This document shows, one piece after another, positions 1-8,969 of a DNA stretch of 64,000 nucleotides. The number at the start of each line of letters is the position of its first letter. The first letter of the stretch is position 1. Position numbers and translations under genes: made by a program. Under the pieces are notes generated by a model. The model saw nothing but the letters and a program-made list of their open reading frames with translations. It was not told the DNA's origin and ran no database searches. Origin of the DNA: Crenobacter caeni (GTDB taxonomy: Bacteria; Pseudomonadota; Gammaproteobacteria; Burkholderiales; Chromobacteriaceae); assembly GCF_010435965.1 (NCBI RefSeq), contig NZ_JAAGAA010000002.1, forward strand, positions 62,001-126,000. Direction: 5' to 3'.

Positions 1-1
1 C

Positions 2-97
2 GCCGCGCGGGGGCTGGGCGGCTTCAACCATTCGACGGACGGCGACATGCTGTCGGTCAAGCGCTGGCTGCTCGCGCATGAACAACGAAGACCTTGA
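2..97 (+). CDS. ogt: C-terminal end of an Ogt/MGMT-type O6-alkylguanine-DNA alkyltransferase (5' end outside window)
   Basis: Frame 2 is open from the window edge to TGA at 95-97 and encodes a tail containing GLGGF and SVKRWLLAHE. This resembles the C-terminus of Ogt-type methylated-DNA-protein cysteine methyltransferases, where a GLGGF-like stretch is followed by KRWLL.HE. Those enzymes repair O6-methylguanine by moving the alkyl group to their own cysteine. The active-site PCHR motif would lie upstream, outside the window, so the call rests on about 30 residues. The end overlaps the xerD start by 20 bases, suggesting the two are co-transcribed. Confidence 0.6.
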   Translation, partial: AARGLGGFNHSTDGDMLSVKRWLLAHEQRRP

Positions 98-965
98 CCT
101 GATCGACCTGTTCGTCGACCACCTGCTGCTTGCCGACGGGCTGTCGCGCAACACGCTTGACGCGTACCGGCGCGACCTCGCCAAGCTCGCCTCCCGTCTG
201 GCCGGGGAGGGGGGGGCATTGGCGACGGCCACCTCCGAAGACCTGGCCGCCGTCCTGCAACCGCAGGACGGTGAAAAACCGGCCACCCGCGCGCGGCTGA
301 TTGCCGCCTGCCGCCGTTTCTACCTGTTCCTGTTCGATAGCGGGCAGCGTGCCGACGACCCGGCGCAGCGCCTGAAAGGGCCATTGCCCAGGCGCACGCT
401 GCCGCGCACGCTCAGCGAGGCGGACGTCGACGCGCTGCTCTCGGCGCCCGATACGGCGACGCCGCTGGGGCTACGCGACCGGGCGATGTTCGAATTGATG
501 TACGCGACCGGCCTGCGCGTATCCGAACTGGTCGGCCTGCAGTTGTCGGAACTCGATCTCGCCGCCGGCGTGGTGTCGACCATAGGCAAGGGCAACAAGC
601 AGCGGCTGGTGCCGATGGGCGAGCCCGCCCAGCAGTGGCTGGGGCTATACCTGGCCGACGCGCGGGTGCAGCTATTGTCAGGGCGCGCCTGCGAAGAAGT
701 GTTCGTGACGGTACGCCGCGCCGGGATGACGCGGCAGATGGCGTGGCATTTGATCAAGCGCTATACGGGCATGCTGGGCATCGCGGGGGTCAGCCCGCAC
801 ACGCTACGCCACGCGTTCGCGACCCACCTCGTCAACCACGGCGCCGACCTGCGCGTGGTCCAGCTATTGCTCGGCCACGCCGACATCTCGACCACGCAGA
901 TCTACACGCATGTCGCGCGCGAACGCCTGCGCGCCTTGCATGCGCGCCATCACCCGCGCGGCTGA
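78..965 (+). CDS. xerD: Site-specific tyrosine recombinase XerD
   Basis: This 295-residue tyrosine recombinase has the XerC/XerD layout: an N-terminal SAM-like core-binding domain (about residues 5-90) and a C-terminal catalytic domain. All catalytic residues are visible: R147 in TGLRVSEL, K171 in IGKGNKQR, H241 and R244 in HTLRHAFATH, H267 in LLGHADI and the nucleophile Y276 in IYTHV. The length is typical of XerD. With XerC, the enzyme resolves chromosome dimers at dif at the division septum under FtsK control. The start overlaps the upstream alkyltransferase gene. XerD rather than XerC is preferred from overall similarity; the distinction cannot be proved here. Confidence 0.93.
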   Translation: MNNEDLDLIDLFVDHLLLADGLSRNTLDAYRRDLAKLASRLAGEGGALATATSEDLAAVLQPQDGEKPATRARLIAACRRFYLFLFDSGQRADDPAQRLKGPLPRRTLPRTLSEADVDALLSAPDTATPLGLRDRAMFELMYATGLRVSELVGLQLSELDLAAGVVSTIGKGNKQRLVPMGEPAQQWLGLYLADARVQLLSGRACEEVFVTVRRAGMTRQMAWHLIKRYTGMLGIAGVSPHTLRHAFATHLVNHGADLRVVQLLLGHADISTTQIYTHVARERLRALHARHHPRG

Positions 966-1873
966 TCGTGGCTGGCGCCACCGGCCCAGTAGAGTCCGGC
1001 GAGCACTGCGCTGGCGCCGGCCAGCTGCAGCGCGCCCAGCGCCTCGCCGAACATCAGCCAGGCGAGCGCGGCCGAAATCACCGGCTGCAACAGCAGCAAC
1101 AGCGAGGCCGAAGACGCCGGCAAGGCGGCGAAGCCCTTGCCGACCAGGCCCTGGCCTGCGCAGTGCACGCACAGCGCCATCATCAGCAGGATGCCCCACG
1201 CCATCCAGCCTTGCGGCCACCAGTGTTCGCCCGAGATCAGCATCAAGGGCGCCAGCGTCAGCGTCGCGGCGAGGCTGCTCTCCAGCATCACCGTCTCGAA
1301 GCGGCCGCCGGCCATCGCCGGCTTGAGCGCGAGAAAATACGCGGCGTAGAACACGGCGCCCGCCAGCGCGATCAAATGCCCTTCGAGCACCGCGCCGGAG
1401 CTGGCGCCGCCGGTTTCTCCCAGCGCGAGCAAGGACGCGCCGCCAACGGCGAGCAGCATGCCGGCGCCAAGCCGGGCGCCCGGGCGTTCGCCGAAGGCGA
1501 GCCAGGCAAACAGGGCGATGAAGACCGGCGCGAGGTTGTCGATCAGCGTGGCGTTGGCGACGCTGATCATGGTCAGCGACAAATTCCACAGCGCCAGGTT
1601 GAGGCCGAGGCAGGCGCCGGCCACCCACGCCCATACCCGGTGGTGCCGGACGGCGTCAGGCGCGCGGACGGGCGCCCCGGCGAGGCGGCCGTACATCAGC
1701 AACAAGAGGACGGGCTGGGCGAGCAGCAGGCGGTAGAAGGCCGAGGCGATCGGCCCGACGTGCGACAGGCGCACCAGAAGCGGCGAGGCGGCAAGGCAGC
1801 AGACGCCAAGCGTCAGTTGCACGAGCGCGCGCCGCTGCGCCGGATGCGGCGCAAAGGCGGTCAACGTGGACAC
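950..1873 (-). CDS. DMT-superfamily (EamA) inner-membrane transporter
   Basis: This 307-residue, very hydrophobic protein has about ten predicted transmembrane helices arranged as two EamA repeats (roughly residues 20-145 and 155-295). That is the usual plan of drug/metabolite exporters of the RhaT/YdcZ type. The substrate cannot be read from sequence. The gene converges on xerD, and their 3' ends overlap by 16 bases. Confidence 0.85.
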   Translation of the reverse strand: MSTLTAFAPHPAQRRALVQLTLGVCCLAASPLLVRLSHVGPIASAFYRLLLAQPVLLLLMYGRLAGAPVRAPDAVRHHRVWAWVAGACLGLNLALWNLSLTMISVANATLIDNLAPVFIALFAWLAFGERPGARLGAGMLLAVGGASLLALGETGGASSGAVLEGHLIALAGAVFYAAYFLALKPAMAGGRFETVMLESSLAATLTLAPLMLISGEHWWPQGWMAWGILLMMALCVHCAGQGLVGKGFAALPASSASLLLLLQPVISAALAWLMFGEALGALQLAGASAVLAGLYWAGGASHDQPRG

Positions 1874-1943
1874 GGAGCGGTTCCAAAAACCGCAGCTTAA
1901 AATAGGTGTGCTTGCTAGCTATTGACGCAACGCAAGCGGTCCA

Positions 1944-2549
1944 TCAGGCCGGCCGGGTTTCGGCGAATGCCGGCCTTGCCGCGAGCTTGTCCGCGTGCTG
2001 GGCGAGCACCGGATGGCGTTCGCGCCAGTCAAGTTCGGGCAGGCGCAGGCTGACATAGTCGAGGCAGCAGCCGCAGGCAATGTCGGCGATGCCGTACGCC
2101 TCGCCGTTGCACCAGACGCGCTCGCCAAGCGCGTCGGCCATCGCTGAGAGGCCGCGCTCGACTTTCACCAGCTGGCGTTCGATGCTCGCCGCGCTCTGCT
2201 GCGCGTCGGGGCGGCGCCGTTCGACAACGGCGGCGACCAGCGCGTCGCACACGCCGTCGGCCAGCGCTTCCCAGCGGCGGGTCTCGACCAGCGCGCGCCG
2301 CTCCTGCGGGTAGAGGCGGGAGACCGGCGAGATGCTGTCGAGGTACTCGGCGATCACGCGCGAGTCGAACAGCGTGCTGCCGTCGTCCAGCTCGAGTACG
2401 GGGACCTTGCCCAACGGGTTGTAGCGGGCGACGGCTTCCGCGTCGTCCCACGGTGACAATTCGACGACGGGGCAGTCGATCTTTTTCTCGGCCAGCACGA
2501 TGCGGGTCTTGCGGGCGAACGGACTGGTAGGGGAGGAAATCAGCTTCAT
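1944..2549 (-). CDS. Glutathione S-transferase family protein
   Basis: This 201-residue protein begins with a thioredoxin-like GST domain (about residues 1-80): MKLISSPTSPFARKTR, then a cis-proline NPLGKVPVL and DSRVIAEYLD, which form the glutathione-binding site. An all-helical C-terminal domain follows. The length and motifs fit the bacterial GST family often annotated as YibF-like. The cytoplasmic conjugation or thiol-reduction substrate is unknown. The gene is monocistronic by spacing. Confidence 0.87.
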   Translation of the reverse strand: MKLISSPTSPFARKTRIVLAEKKIDCPVVELSPWDDAEAVARYNPLGKVPVLELDDGSTLFDSRVIAEYLDSISPVSRLYPQERRALVETRRWEALADGVCDALVAAVVERRRPDAQQSAASIERQLVKVERGLSAMADALGERVWCNGEAYGIADIACGCCLDYVSLRLPELDWRERHPVLAQHADKLAARPAFAETRPA

Positions 2550-2622
2550 GATGCGTGCAGGGAAATGGACAGGACGGCTGGCGCCGTCCTTGCCCTAACT
2601 GTAACGCGGCGCGTGCCGGCTG

Positions 2623-3306
2623 TCACTGCAGTTCTACGCGGGCGCTCGCGTCGACACCGATGCGGCTGACGCCCGGCTGCCAGTTAACCGGGTCCGGCGC
2701 GGCTGCGTCGGCGTTGGCGGCGGCGAACCTGGCCTGCGCAAACACCGGCATCGGCGCGCCGCTGCCCGGGCCGTTCAGCGTCAGTTCGCGCACCGCCTGG
2801 CGCGGCTTGCCGAGGCTGTGACCGACCACGCGTGCCTGTGCGGCGATGTCGGCGAGCGCCTCGGGAATCAGCGCCTGCTGGGCGGCGCGGCGTGCCGTCT
2901 CCGAGACCTGGAAGCCGACGTTTTCGATCAGCATGAAGCCCTGCAGCCGTGCGACCAGCTCGGAGGCCGCTTGCAGGTCGCGTCCGCTGACCGTCACGCT
3001 GGCGCGGCCGCGCCAGCCGTTCACCTTCCTGTCCTTTCCGTATTCAGGCCAGCTGTTGTAAGCGGCCTGCGCGAAGGAGAGCTGCGGGTAACGCGCGGCC
3101 TCCTTGCGCGTGCGCTCGAGCGCGCCGCCCATCTCCCGGGCGAGGGCGGCCGGGCTCTGTGCGTCGGCCTGCACGTAGAGGCGGGCGACCATCTCGTCGT
3201 TGGCCACTTCGCGCGTAGCGTTGGCGCTCAGGTTGAGCACCACCGGTTCGGCCAGCAGGGAGGCGCACGGCAACAGGGCGGCGAGGGCGAGGCTGTACAG
3301 CTTCAT
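2623..3306 (-). CDS. Exported SIMPL-domain (DUF541) protein
   Basis: The protein of about 227 residues begins with a Sec signal peptide (MKLYSLALAALLPCASLLAEP), so it is probably periplasmic. The rest matches the SIMPL/DUF541 pattern: L.LSANATREVANDEMVARLYVQAD near the N-terminus, and VTVSGRDL with VGFQVSE in the middle. In-frame ATGs lie at 3318 and 3306; a GGAG six bases before 3306 decides for the second. SIMPL proteins have been linked to oxidative-stress tolerance and signalling, but the function here is unknown. Confidence 0.82.
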   Translation of the reverse strand: MKLYSLALAALLPCASLLAEPVVLNLSANATREVANDEMVARLYVQADAQSPAALAREMGGALERTRKEAARYPQLSFAQAAYNSWPEYGKDRKVNGWRGRASVTVSGRDLQAASELVARLQGFMLIENVGFQVSETARRAAQQALIPEALADIAAQARVVGHSLGKPRQAVRELTLNGPGSGAPMPVFAQARFAAANADAAAPDPVNWQPGVSRIGVDASARVELQ

Positions 3307-3369
3307 GGCATGCTCCATGGGTCAAGGTGCAATGTTTGCCATGATAGCCGCGCAAGCTGCCGCCCGCAC

Positions 3370-4164
3370 TCAGCCCAGCAGCAGCGCGTCGTCGTCCAGC
3401 GTCTCGCCGCGGGTCTTCTCGAACATCGACAACAGGTCGGCCACCTGCATGCGCGCGCGCGCGTCTCCGTCCACGTCGAGTACCACTCGTCCCTGGTGCA
3501 GCATCACGGTGCGCTCGCCGTGGTCGAGCGCCTGGCGCATCGAGTGGGTGACCATCAGCGTGGTCAGCTTGTTCTCGTGCACGATGCGGTCGGTCAGCTC
3601 GAGCACGAAGGCGGCGGTCTTCGGGTCGAGCGCGGCGGTATGTTCGTCCAGGAGCAGGATGCGCGAAGGCTGCAGGGACGCCATCAGCAGGCTGACCGCC
3701 TGGCGCTGGCCGCCGGAGAGCAGGCCCATGCGGTCGGCCAGCCGGTTTTCCAGGCCGAGCTTGAGGGTGGACAGCTTGTCTCGGAACAGTTCGCGCTGCG
3801 CCTTCTTCACCGCGGGGCCGAGCCCGCGCTTCTGCCCGCGCTGCCAGGCGAGCGCGAGGTTCTCCTCGATGGTCAGCGCCTCACAGGTGCCGGCCATCGG
3901 GTCCTGGAACACGCGGGCGACGAGGCCGGCGCGCTGCCAGCTCGGCAGCCGGGTCACGTCCTGGCCGTCGATCGCCAGCGTGCCGCTATCGGGGACCACG
4001 TCGCCCGAGATCGCGTTGAGGAAGGTCGACTTGCCGGCGCCGTTGCTGCCGATCACGGTGACGAACTGGCCGCTCTCGATGGTGAGCGACAATCCGCGCA
4101 GCACCGGGTTTTCGATCGGCGTACCCGGGTTGAAGGTCTTGGTCAGATTGTGGGCGGCGAGCAT
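3370..4164 (-). CDS. ABC transporter ATP-binding protein of the permease/TrpX-like binding-protein system
   Basis: This 264-residue ABC ATPase has Walker A GSNGAGKST (about residues 41-49), the Q-loop, the signature LLSGGQRQAVSL, Walker B RILLLDEHTAALDPKT and the switch His in VTHSM. Reading further upstream gives a 64-residue extension that only shadows the permease gene. The ATG at 4164 sits on the permease stop (TGATG overlap) and is the likely start, implying translational coupling. It is the third gene of the operon and would energise the inner-membrane importer. Confidence 0.9.
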   Translation of the reverse strand: MLAAHNLTKTFNPGTPIENPVLRGLSLTIESGQFVTVIGSNGAGKSTFLNAISGDVVPDSGTLAIDGQDVTRLPSWQRAGLVARVFQDPMAGTCEALTIEENLALAWQRGQKRGLGPAVKKAQRELFRDKLSTLKLGLENRLADRMGLLSGGQRQAVSLLMASLQPSRILLLDEHTAALDPKTAAFVLELTDRIVHENKLTTLMVTHSMRQALDHGERTVMLHQGRVVLDVDGDARARMQVADLLSMFEKTRGETLDDDALLLG

Positions 4165-5063
4165 CAGGCAGTCCTCCCGCGGGCGGCGTTCGCCTTGGCT
4201 TTCAAAAGCGGCAGCACCAGCGCGAAGCCGACCAGCAAGGCGGTGACCAGGTTGAGGTCCTGCGCGGCCAGCCCGATGAATTCGGCGTTCAGCGCGAAGG
4301 CGATCATTACGCGGTAGAGCAGCGCACCCAGTACGGTCGCCAGCGTGATCACCCACAGCGAGCGCGCCGGGATCAGTGTCTCGCCGATGATGACCGCGGC
4401 GAGGCCGACCACGATGGTGCCGATGCCCATCGAGATGTCGGCGCCGCCTTGGGTCTGCACGTAGAGCGCGCCGGCCAGCGCGATCAGCGCGTTGGAGAGC
4501 GCCATGCCGGCCAGCGTCATGCGGTCGGTCGAGATGCCCTGCGCGCGCGCCATGCGCGGATTGGCGCCGGTCGCGCGCATCGCGAGCCCGGCCTGCGACG
4601 CGAAGAACACGTCAAGCAGCAGCTTGGCGGCGATCACCACCGCGGCGAGCACGGCCGGCTGCACCAGCCAGCTGCTTTCGAAGTCGTCGCCGATCAGCGG
4701 CGAGAACACGGTCGGCGCACCGATCAGCGGCACGTTCGGTGCGTCCATGATGCGCAGGTTGATCGAATAGAGCGCGATCATCACCAGGATGCTGGAGAGC
4801 AGCTGCAGGATGTTCAGCCGCACGTTGAGCCACGCGGTGCACCAGCCGGCGGCGGCGCCGGCCAGCATGGCGATAAGGCAGGCGGTGTACGGGTCGTGGC
4901 CGCCTGCGATCAGTGTGGCGGCGACCGCGCCGCCCAGCGGGAAGCTGCCGTCGGCGGTCAGGTCTGGAAAATTCAGGATGCGGAAGGAGATCAGCACGCC
5001 CAGCGCGACCAGCGCGAAGACGAGGCCGATTTCCAGCGCACCCATCAGGGCGATCATGGACAT
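4164..5063 (-). CDS. ABC transporter permease
   Basis: This 299-residue membrane protein has eight to ten hydrophobic helices and is similar in layout to permeases of the branched-chain / TrpXYZ-type ABC systems (DLTADGSFPLGG near the N-terminus and GAALYVQTQGGADI in the middle resemble that group). It lies between the binding-protein gene and the ATPase gene and overlaps the latter by one base. Together these would form one importer; the ligand (aromatic amino acid, nucleoside or other) is not decided by sequence. Confidence 0.88.
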   Translation of the reverse strand: MSMIALMGALEIGLVFALVALGVLISFRILNFPDLTADGSFPLGGAVAATLIAGGHDPYTACLIAMLAGAAAGWCTAWLNVRLNILQLLSSILVMIALYSINLRIMDAPNVPLIGAPTVFSPLIGDDFESSWLVQPAVLAAVVIAAKLLLDVFFASQAGLAMRATGANPRMARAQGISTDRMTLAGMALSNALIALAGALYVQTQGGADISMGIGTIVVGLAAVIIGETLIPARSLWVITLATVLGALLYRVMIAFALNAEFIGLAAQDLNLVTALLVGFALVLPLLKAKANAARGRTA

Positions 5064-5104
5064 GGTATGGCTCCGGGAAGTGCCGGCTTCTGCGGCCGGC
5101 TGGG

Positions 5105-5122
5105 GCGGGGGGCTTCCCCCGC
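5105..5122 (-). promoter_or_regulatory. Intercistronic hairpin between binding-protein and permease genes
   Basis: GCGGGGG pairs with CCCCCGC around a four-base loop, and a second GCCGGC/GCCGGC hairpin lies just beyond (about 5082-5100). There is no T-run after either, so these look like mRNA-stabilising or attenuating hairpins rather than full terminators. That arrangement is common between an abundant periplasmic binding protein and its permease. Confidence 0.4.
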
Positions 5123-5135
5123 CTGCGATGCATGC

Positions 5136-6101
5136 TTACTTGACGGTTTCGCTGGCGCGCTTGGCCAGTTCTGCCGATAGCGGCGCGCCCTGTTTCTGCG
5201 CGGCGGCCGGGTTGACCACCAGGCTCAGCTTCTGCCCCATTTGCGGTGCGATGGCGCCGGCCTTCTCGCCCTTGAGGATGCGCACCACCACGCGGCCGGT
5301 CTGGCGGCCGATGTCGTAGTAGTTCTGGCCGAGCGCCGCGATCGCGCCGCGCTTGACCGAGTCGGTGTCGGCAGCGATCAGCGGCAGCTTGGCCTGCGCG
5401 GCGACGGCGGCCAGCGACTCGTAAGTGGAGACGACGTTGTTGTCGGTGCTGGTGTAGATCACGTCGACCTTACCGGCGAGGTTCTTCGCCGCCGGCGCCA
5501 CGTCGACCGTGCGCGGCGCGGCCGACTCGACCAGCGTCATGCCGCGCTTGCCGAGCTCTTCCTTCAGCTCGCGCGCGACGATCACCGAGTTCACCTCGCC
5601 CGGGCTGTACACCATGCCGACCCGCTTGGCGCCCGGCTTGACCTGCTGGATCAGGTCGACCTGCGCGCCGATCGGCAGCTTGTCGGACACGCCGGTCACG
5701 TTGCCGCCGCCGGCCTTCCACGACGGCACCAGCTTGGCGGCGACCGGGTCGGTCACCGCGGTGAACACCACCGGGATCGAGCGGGTGGCGGCGGCGGCTG
5801 CCTGCGCGCTGGGGGTGGCGATGGCGACGATGGCGTCCGGCTTGTCGCCGACGAACTTGCGCGCGATCTGCGCGGCGGTCGCCGTGTTGCCCTGCGCGCT
5901 CTGGTACTGCAGCTTGAGGTTTTTGCCGGCGACAAAGCCGGCGGCCTTGAGTTCGTCCTCGACACCCTTGCGGGCGGCGTCGAGCGCGGGGTGGTCGACG
6001 ATGGCGGTGATGGCGACCGACTTCATGTCGGCGGCGGCCGCGGGCAGGGCGGCGCCAGTGGCGATCAGCGCGGCGAGCAGGGCTTGGGTGGTCTTGTGCA
6101 T
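5136..6101 (-). CDS. ABC transporter substrate-binding protein (PF04392, TrpX-like)
   Basis: This 321-residue exported protein has a signal peptide MHKTTQALLAALIATGAALPAAAA, then IVDHPALDAARKGVEDELKAAGF and later AIATPSAQAAAAATRSIPVVFTAVTDPVAAKLV. These match the ABC_sub_bind (PF04392) family, to which TrpX belongs. No lipobox cysteine is seen, so a soluble periplasmic form is expected. An upstream in-frame ATG at 6152 exists, but a GGAG eight bases before the ATG at 6101 and the signal peptide favour the later start. It heads the three-gene importer operon. The upstream region to 6240 is AT-rich and probably holds the promoter. Confidence 0.87.
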   Translation of the reverse strand: MHKTTQALLAALIATGAALPAAAADMKSVAITAIVDHPALDAARKGVEDELKAAGFVAGKNLKLQYQSAQGNTATAAQIARKFVGDKPDAIVAIATPSAQAAAAATRSIPVVFTAVTDPVAAKLVPSWKAGGGNVTGVSDKLPIGAQVDLIQQVKPGAKRVGMVYSPGEVNSVIVARELKEELGKRGMTLVESAAPRTVDVAPAAKNLAGKVDVIYTSTDNNVVSTYESLAAVAAQAKLPLIAADTDSVKRGAIAALGQNYYDIGRQTGRVVVRILKGEKAGAIAPQMGQKLSLVVNPAAAQKQGAPLSAELAKRASETVK

Positions 6102-6295
6102 GGCGGGCTCCGGTAGTGTTTGGATATTTTCGGCAATCTTATTGCACTGCATGATCGCTTGCAGTGGTTGCTTTGCTTTAAAGCTGCATGTTTTTTATAT
6201 TTATTGGTTTTATATTGCTGTAAATTGCATTCGAGTGGCGCGTGGAGATTGCGTGCAGGCTATTCCAGCGCAATATGCTGGCTATTTTCGTGCGT

Positions 6296-6322
6296 AAAAA
6301 AGCCACCCGCTTGCGGGTGGCT
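6296..6322 (-). terminator. Rho-independent terminator of aceB
   Basis: AGCCACCCGC and GCGGGTGGCT form a ten-base stem with a tiny loop. On the minus strand it is followed by six T, immediately after the aceB stop at 6345. Confidence 0.85.
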
Positions 6323-6344
6323 GATCGCGTGCAGGGGGTAGGGC

Positions 6345-7940
6345 TTAGTCGATGTAGTCGTAGCCCGGCAGGGTCAGGAACTCAACGAAGTCGTCCGAGC
6401 TGGTCAGCTCGGCGAACATGCGCGCGGCGTCCTCGTACTGGCGGGTCCAGCGGCTGCCCAGCTTCGCCTTCAGCTCGGCGACCACTTCGGCGTGGAAGGC
6501 CGCGAACAGCTCCTGTGTGACTTTGCGGCCGTCGTCGAGCACGCCCTTGGGCGAGCGGATCCATTGCCAGATCTGCGCGCGCGAGATCTCGGCGGTGGCC
6601 GCGTCTTCCATCAGGTTGTGGATCGGTACGCAGCCGTTGCCGGAGATCCACGAGCCGAGGTACTGGATGCCGACGTCGATATTGAGTTTCATGCCGGCTT
6701 CGGTGATCGGCGCTTCGGGCTGGAAGTTCAGCAGGTCGGACGCCTTGACCACCACGTCGTCACGCTGCTTGCCGATCTGGTTCGGCGCGTCGCCCAGCAC
6801 GGCGCTGAACGCTTCCATCGCCACCGGCACCAGGCCCGGGTGGGCAACCCAGCCGCCGTCGTAGCCGTCGCCCGCGTCACGGTCCTTATCGGCCTTCACG
6901 CCGCCCAGCGCCTTCTCGTTGGCAACCGGGTCGTTCTTGATCGGGATCAGCGCGGCCATGCCGCCGATGGCCGGCGCCTGGCGCTTGTGGCAGGTCTTCA
7001 GCAGCAGCAGCGCGTAGGCGCGCATGAACGGCACCGTCATGGTGATCGCGCCGCGGTTGGCCAGGCAGAAGTCCTTGTTGTTCTTGAACTTCTTGATGCA
7101 GCTGAAGATGTAGTCCCAGCGGCCGGCGTTCAGGCCCGAGCTGTGCTCGCGCAATTCGTACAGGATCTCGTCCATCTCGAAGGCGGCGAGGATGGTCTCG
7201 ATCAGCACGGTCGCCTTGATGGTGCCTTGCGGGACGGACAGCTCGTCCTGCGCGAACACGAACACGTCGTTCCACAGGCGGGCCTCCAGATGGCTTTCCA
7301 TCTTCGGCAGGTAGTAGTAGGTCGCGCGGCCTTCGCCGACCAGGTAGTGGATGTTGTGGAAGAACGACAGCGCGAAGTCGAACAGGGCGCCGGAGACGAT
7401 CTCGCCGTCGACCTTGACGTGCTTTTCCATCAGGTGCCAGCCGCGCGGACGCAGGATCAGCGTGGCGATGGTGTCGTTCAGCGCGTACTGCTTGCCTTCC
7501 GGGCTGGTGAAAGAGATGGTCTTGCGGTACGCGTCGCGCACGTTGATCTGGCCGCTGATCTGGTTTTCCCAGCTCGGGCAGTTGGAGTCCTCGAAGTCGG
7601 CCATGAAGCTCTTGGCGCCGGAGTTCAGCGCGTTGATCATCATCTTGCGCTCGACCGGGCCGGTGATCTCGACGCGGCGGTCCAGCAGGTCGGCCGGCAG
7701 CGGCGCGATCTGCCAGTCACCTGCGCGCACGGCGGCGGTTTCCGGCAGGAAGTCCGGCAGGCGGCCGGCATCCAGCTCGGCCTGGCGCAGCACGCGGCGG
7801 GCGAGCAGTTCGCGGCGGGTGCCTTCGAACTTGCGGTGCAGCTTGGCGACGAAGGCGAGCGCGTCGGCGCTCAGGATGGACTCGAACTCGGGCGTGAAGG
7901 GCGCGAGGATCTCGACGCCTTGCGGCAGTTGAACGGACAT
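6345..7940 (-). CDS. aceB: Malate synthase A
   Basis: At 531 residues this is the usual length of malate synthase A, which condenses glyoxylate and acetyl-CoA to malate in the glyoxylate shunt. Visible family motifs are GLNAGRWDYIFSCIKKF, TMTVPFMRAYALLLLKTCHKR, GDGYDGGWVAHPGLVP and the C-terminal ISRAQIWQWIRSPKG. A TTG two codons earlier is possible, but AGGAG seven bases before the ATG at 7940 decides the start. No aceA (isocitrate lyase) is nearby. A winged-helix gene lies just upstream on the same strand and may regulate it. Confidence 0.96.
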   Translation of the reverse strand: MSVQLPQGVEILAPFTPEFESILSADALAFVAKLHRKFEGTRRELLARRVLRQAELDAGRLPDFLPETAAVRAGDWQIAPLPADLLDRRVEITGPVERKMMINALNSGAKSFMADFEDSNCPSWENQISGQINVRDAYRKTISFTSPEGKQYALNDTIATLILRPRGWHLMEKHVKVDGEIVSGALFDFALSFFHNIHYLVGEGRATYYYLPKMESHLEARLWNDVFVFAQDELSVPQGTIKATVLIETILAAFEMDEILYELREHSSGLNAGRWDYIFSCIKKFKNNKDFCLANRGAITMTVPFMRAYALLLLKTCHKRQAPAIGGMAALIPIKNDPVANEKALGGVKADKDRDAGDGYDGGWVAHPGLVPVAMEAFSAVLGDAPNQIGKQRDDVVVKASDLLNFQPEAPITEAGMKLNIDVGIQYLGSWISGNGCVPIHNLMEDAATAEISRAQIWQWIRSPKGVLDDGRKVTQELFAAFHAEVVAELKAKLGSRWTRQYEDAARMFAELTSSDDFVEFLTLPGYDYID

Positions 7941-8044
7941 GACCAAACTCCTTTGTTTAGGACAACAGGTTTTCGGTCAGTGTATTGATATTTTAATTGG
8001 CGTAAAAGCGCTTGTGATGCACAGCTTCTTTTACTTTTTTGTGG

Positions 8045-8521
8045 TTAATAGGCACCGGCGGGGCGCGTATACGACGTCCCGCCACGCAAGGCCTCCCCGA
8101 TGCGTGTGCACTGCTCACTCAGGGACAGGTAGAGCGGCGCGAACAGGCGGGCCGGCTCGTCGGTGATCGTCAGCTGCTTGTTCGGCGCCTCGTGAACCCA
8201 GCCCTTGTCGACGAGGATCTTGACCTTGCGGCGGACCGTCTCGCGCGGGATGCCGGTCGCCTCTGCCAGCGAAAAGGCGTTGCACGGGCGCAGGTAGCGG
8301 GCGCGCTCATCTTCGGGCAGACGCAGCCATTGGTCGAGGTCGGGGTGCTCGCCGCCATTGCGCTCGAACAGTTTCGACAGCGAGCGGTGGGAGAGCTCGC
8401 CCAGCACCAGCGCAAGCAGCAGGTCCCCGTCGAAAGCGTGGTAGACCGCCCGCAGATGGGGGACGGTCATCTCGCCCATCAGGATGGCCGTCTTGGCGTG
8501 GCCGAGACCTATATCTGTCAT
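8045..8521 (-). CDS. Winged-helix DNA-binding protein upstream of aceB
   Basis: This 158-residue protein has a helix-turn-helix around residues 85-115 (FSLAEATGIPRETVRRKVKI followed by VDKGWV), typical of winged-helix regulators. The N-terminal half has no domain I recognise. It is 104 bases upstream of aceB, in the same direction, which suggests but does not prove that it controls the glyoxylate shunt. GntR/MarR-like alternatives cannot be separated by eye. Confidence 0.65.
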   Translation of the reverse strand: MTDIGLGHAKTAILMGEMTVPHLRAVYHAFDGDLLLALVLGELSHRSLSKLFERNGGEHPDLDQWLRLPEDERARYLRPCNAFSLAEATGIPRETVRRKVKILVDKGWVHEAPNKQLTITDEPARLFAPLYLSLSEQCTRIGEALRGGTSYTRPAGAY

Positions 8522-8637
8522 TTTATTGCTTGGTAATTTATCTATTTGGGGAATTTTCGCGCCCGCCCGCCGGCCATCGCTGGCATCCTGACGCCTGCGC
8601 GCAGTTTATTGGAATTTACTGAAGAAGGGTGAGGCAA

Positions 8638-8931
8638 ATGGGCAGACAGTGTCGGCAACTGCAACGCGTTGAAGCGGAAATGGTGCACGGAGTGGAGGGC
8701 GGTGTCTGGCTGCAGCCCTCGTCGGAAGTGCAGGCGCTGCCGCGCTGGCAGCTCGAGGTGCTGCTGGACGCGGCCGTCGCGGCAGGGCCGGGCGACGGCA
8801 CGCTGGCGATGCGTCTCGAGCGGGCGTACGCCTTGCTGCTGGACTCGCCGGACGGGGTTCGCGCCGACTGCGCGTTGCTGGCGGGCTACCTCACGTCCCG
8901 CCTGGCCGGCGAGGCGGTCTTGCCAGGCTGA
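8638..8931 (+). CDS. Small uncharacterised protein (97 aa)
   Basis: An open frame with ATG at 8638 follows GAAGG and GAGG purine-rich stretches; a GTG at 8629 is an alternative start. The product is 97 residues, mostly helical with a Leu/Ala-rich centre (WQLEVLLDAAVAAG, MRLERAYALLL). I recognise no domain, signal peptide or membrane segment. It lies between the winged-helix gene (divergent) and a LysR gene. Confidence 0.5.
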   Translation: MGRQCRQLQRVEAEMVHGVEGGVWLQPSSEVQALPRWQLEVLLDAAVAAGPGDGTLAMRLERAYALLLDSPDGVRADCALLAGYLTSRLAGEAVLPG

Positions 8932-8969
8932 AGGATGCGTTAAGATTGGCGCTTTGCCCGTTTATTCCC

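Noticed and set aside
2818-4317. Long open frame of 499 codons on the plus strand
   Set aside because: It is antisense to the SIMPL and ABC ATPase genes and His/Gln/Gly-rich, a typical high-GC shadow. Similar long shadows at 6492-7988, 25801-27759, 34838-36895 and 39787-41493 were left out for the same reason.
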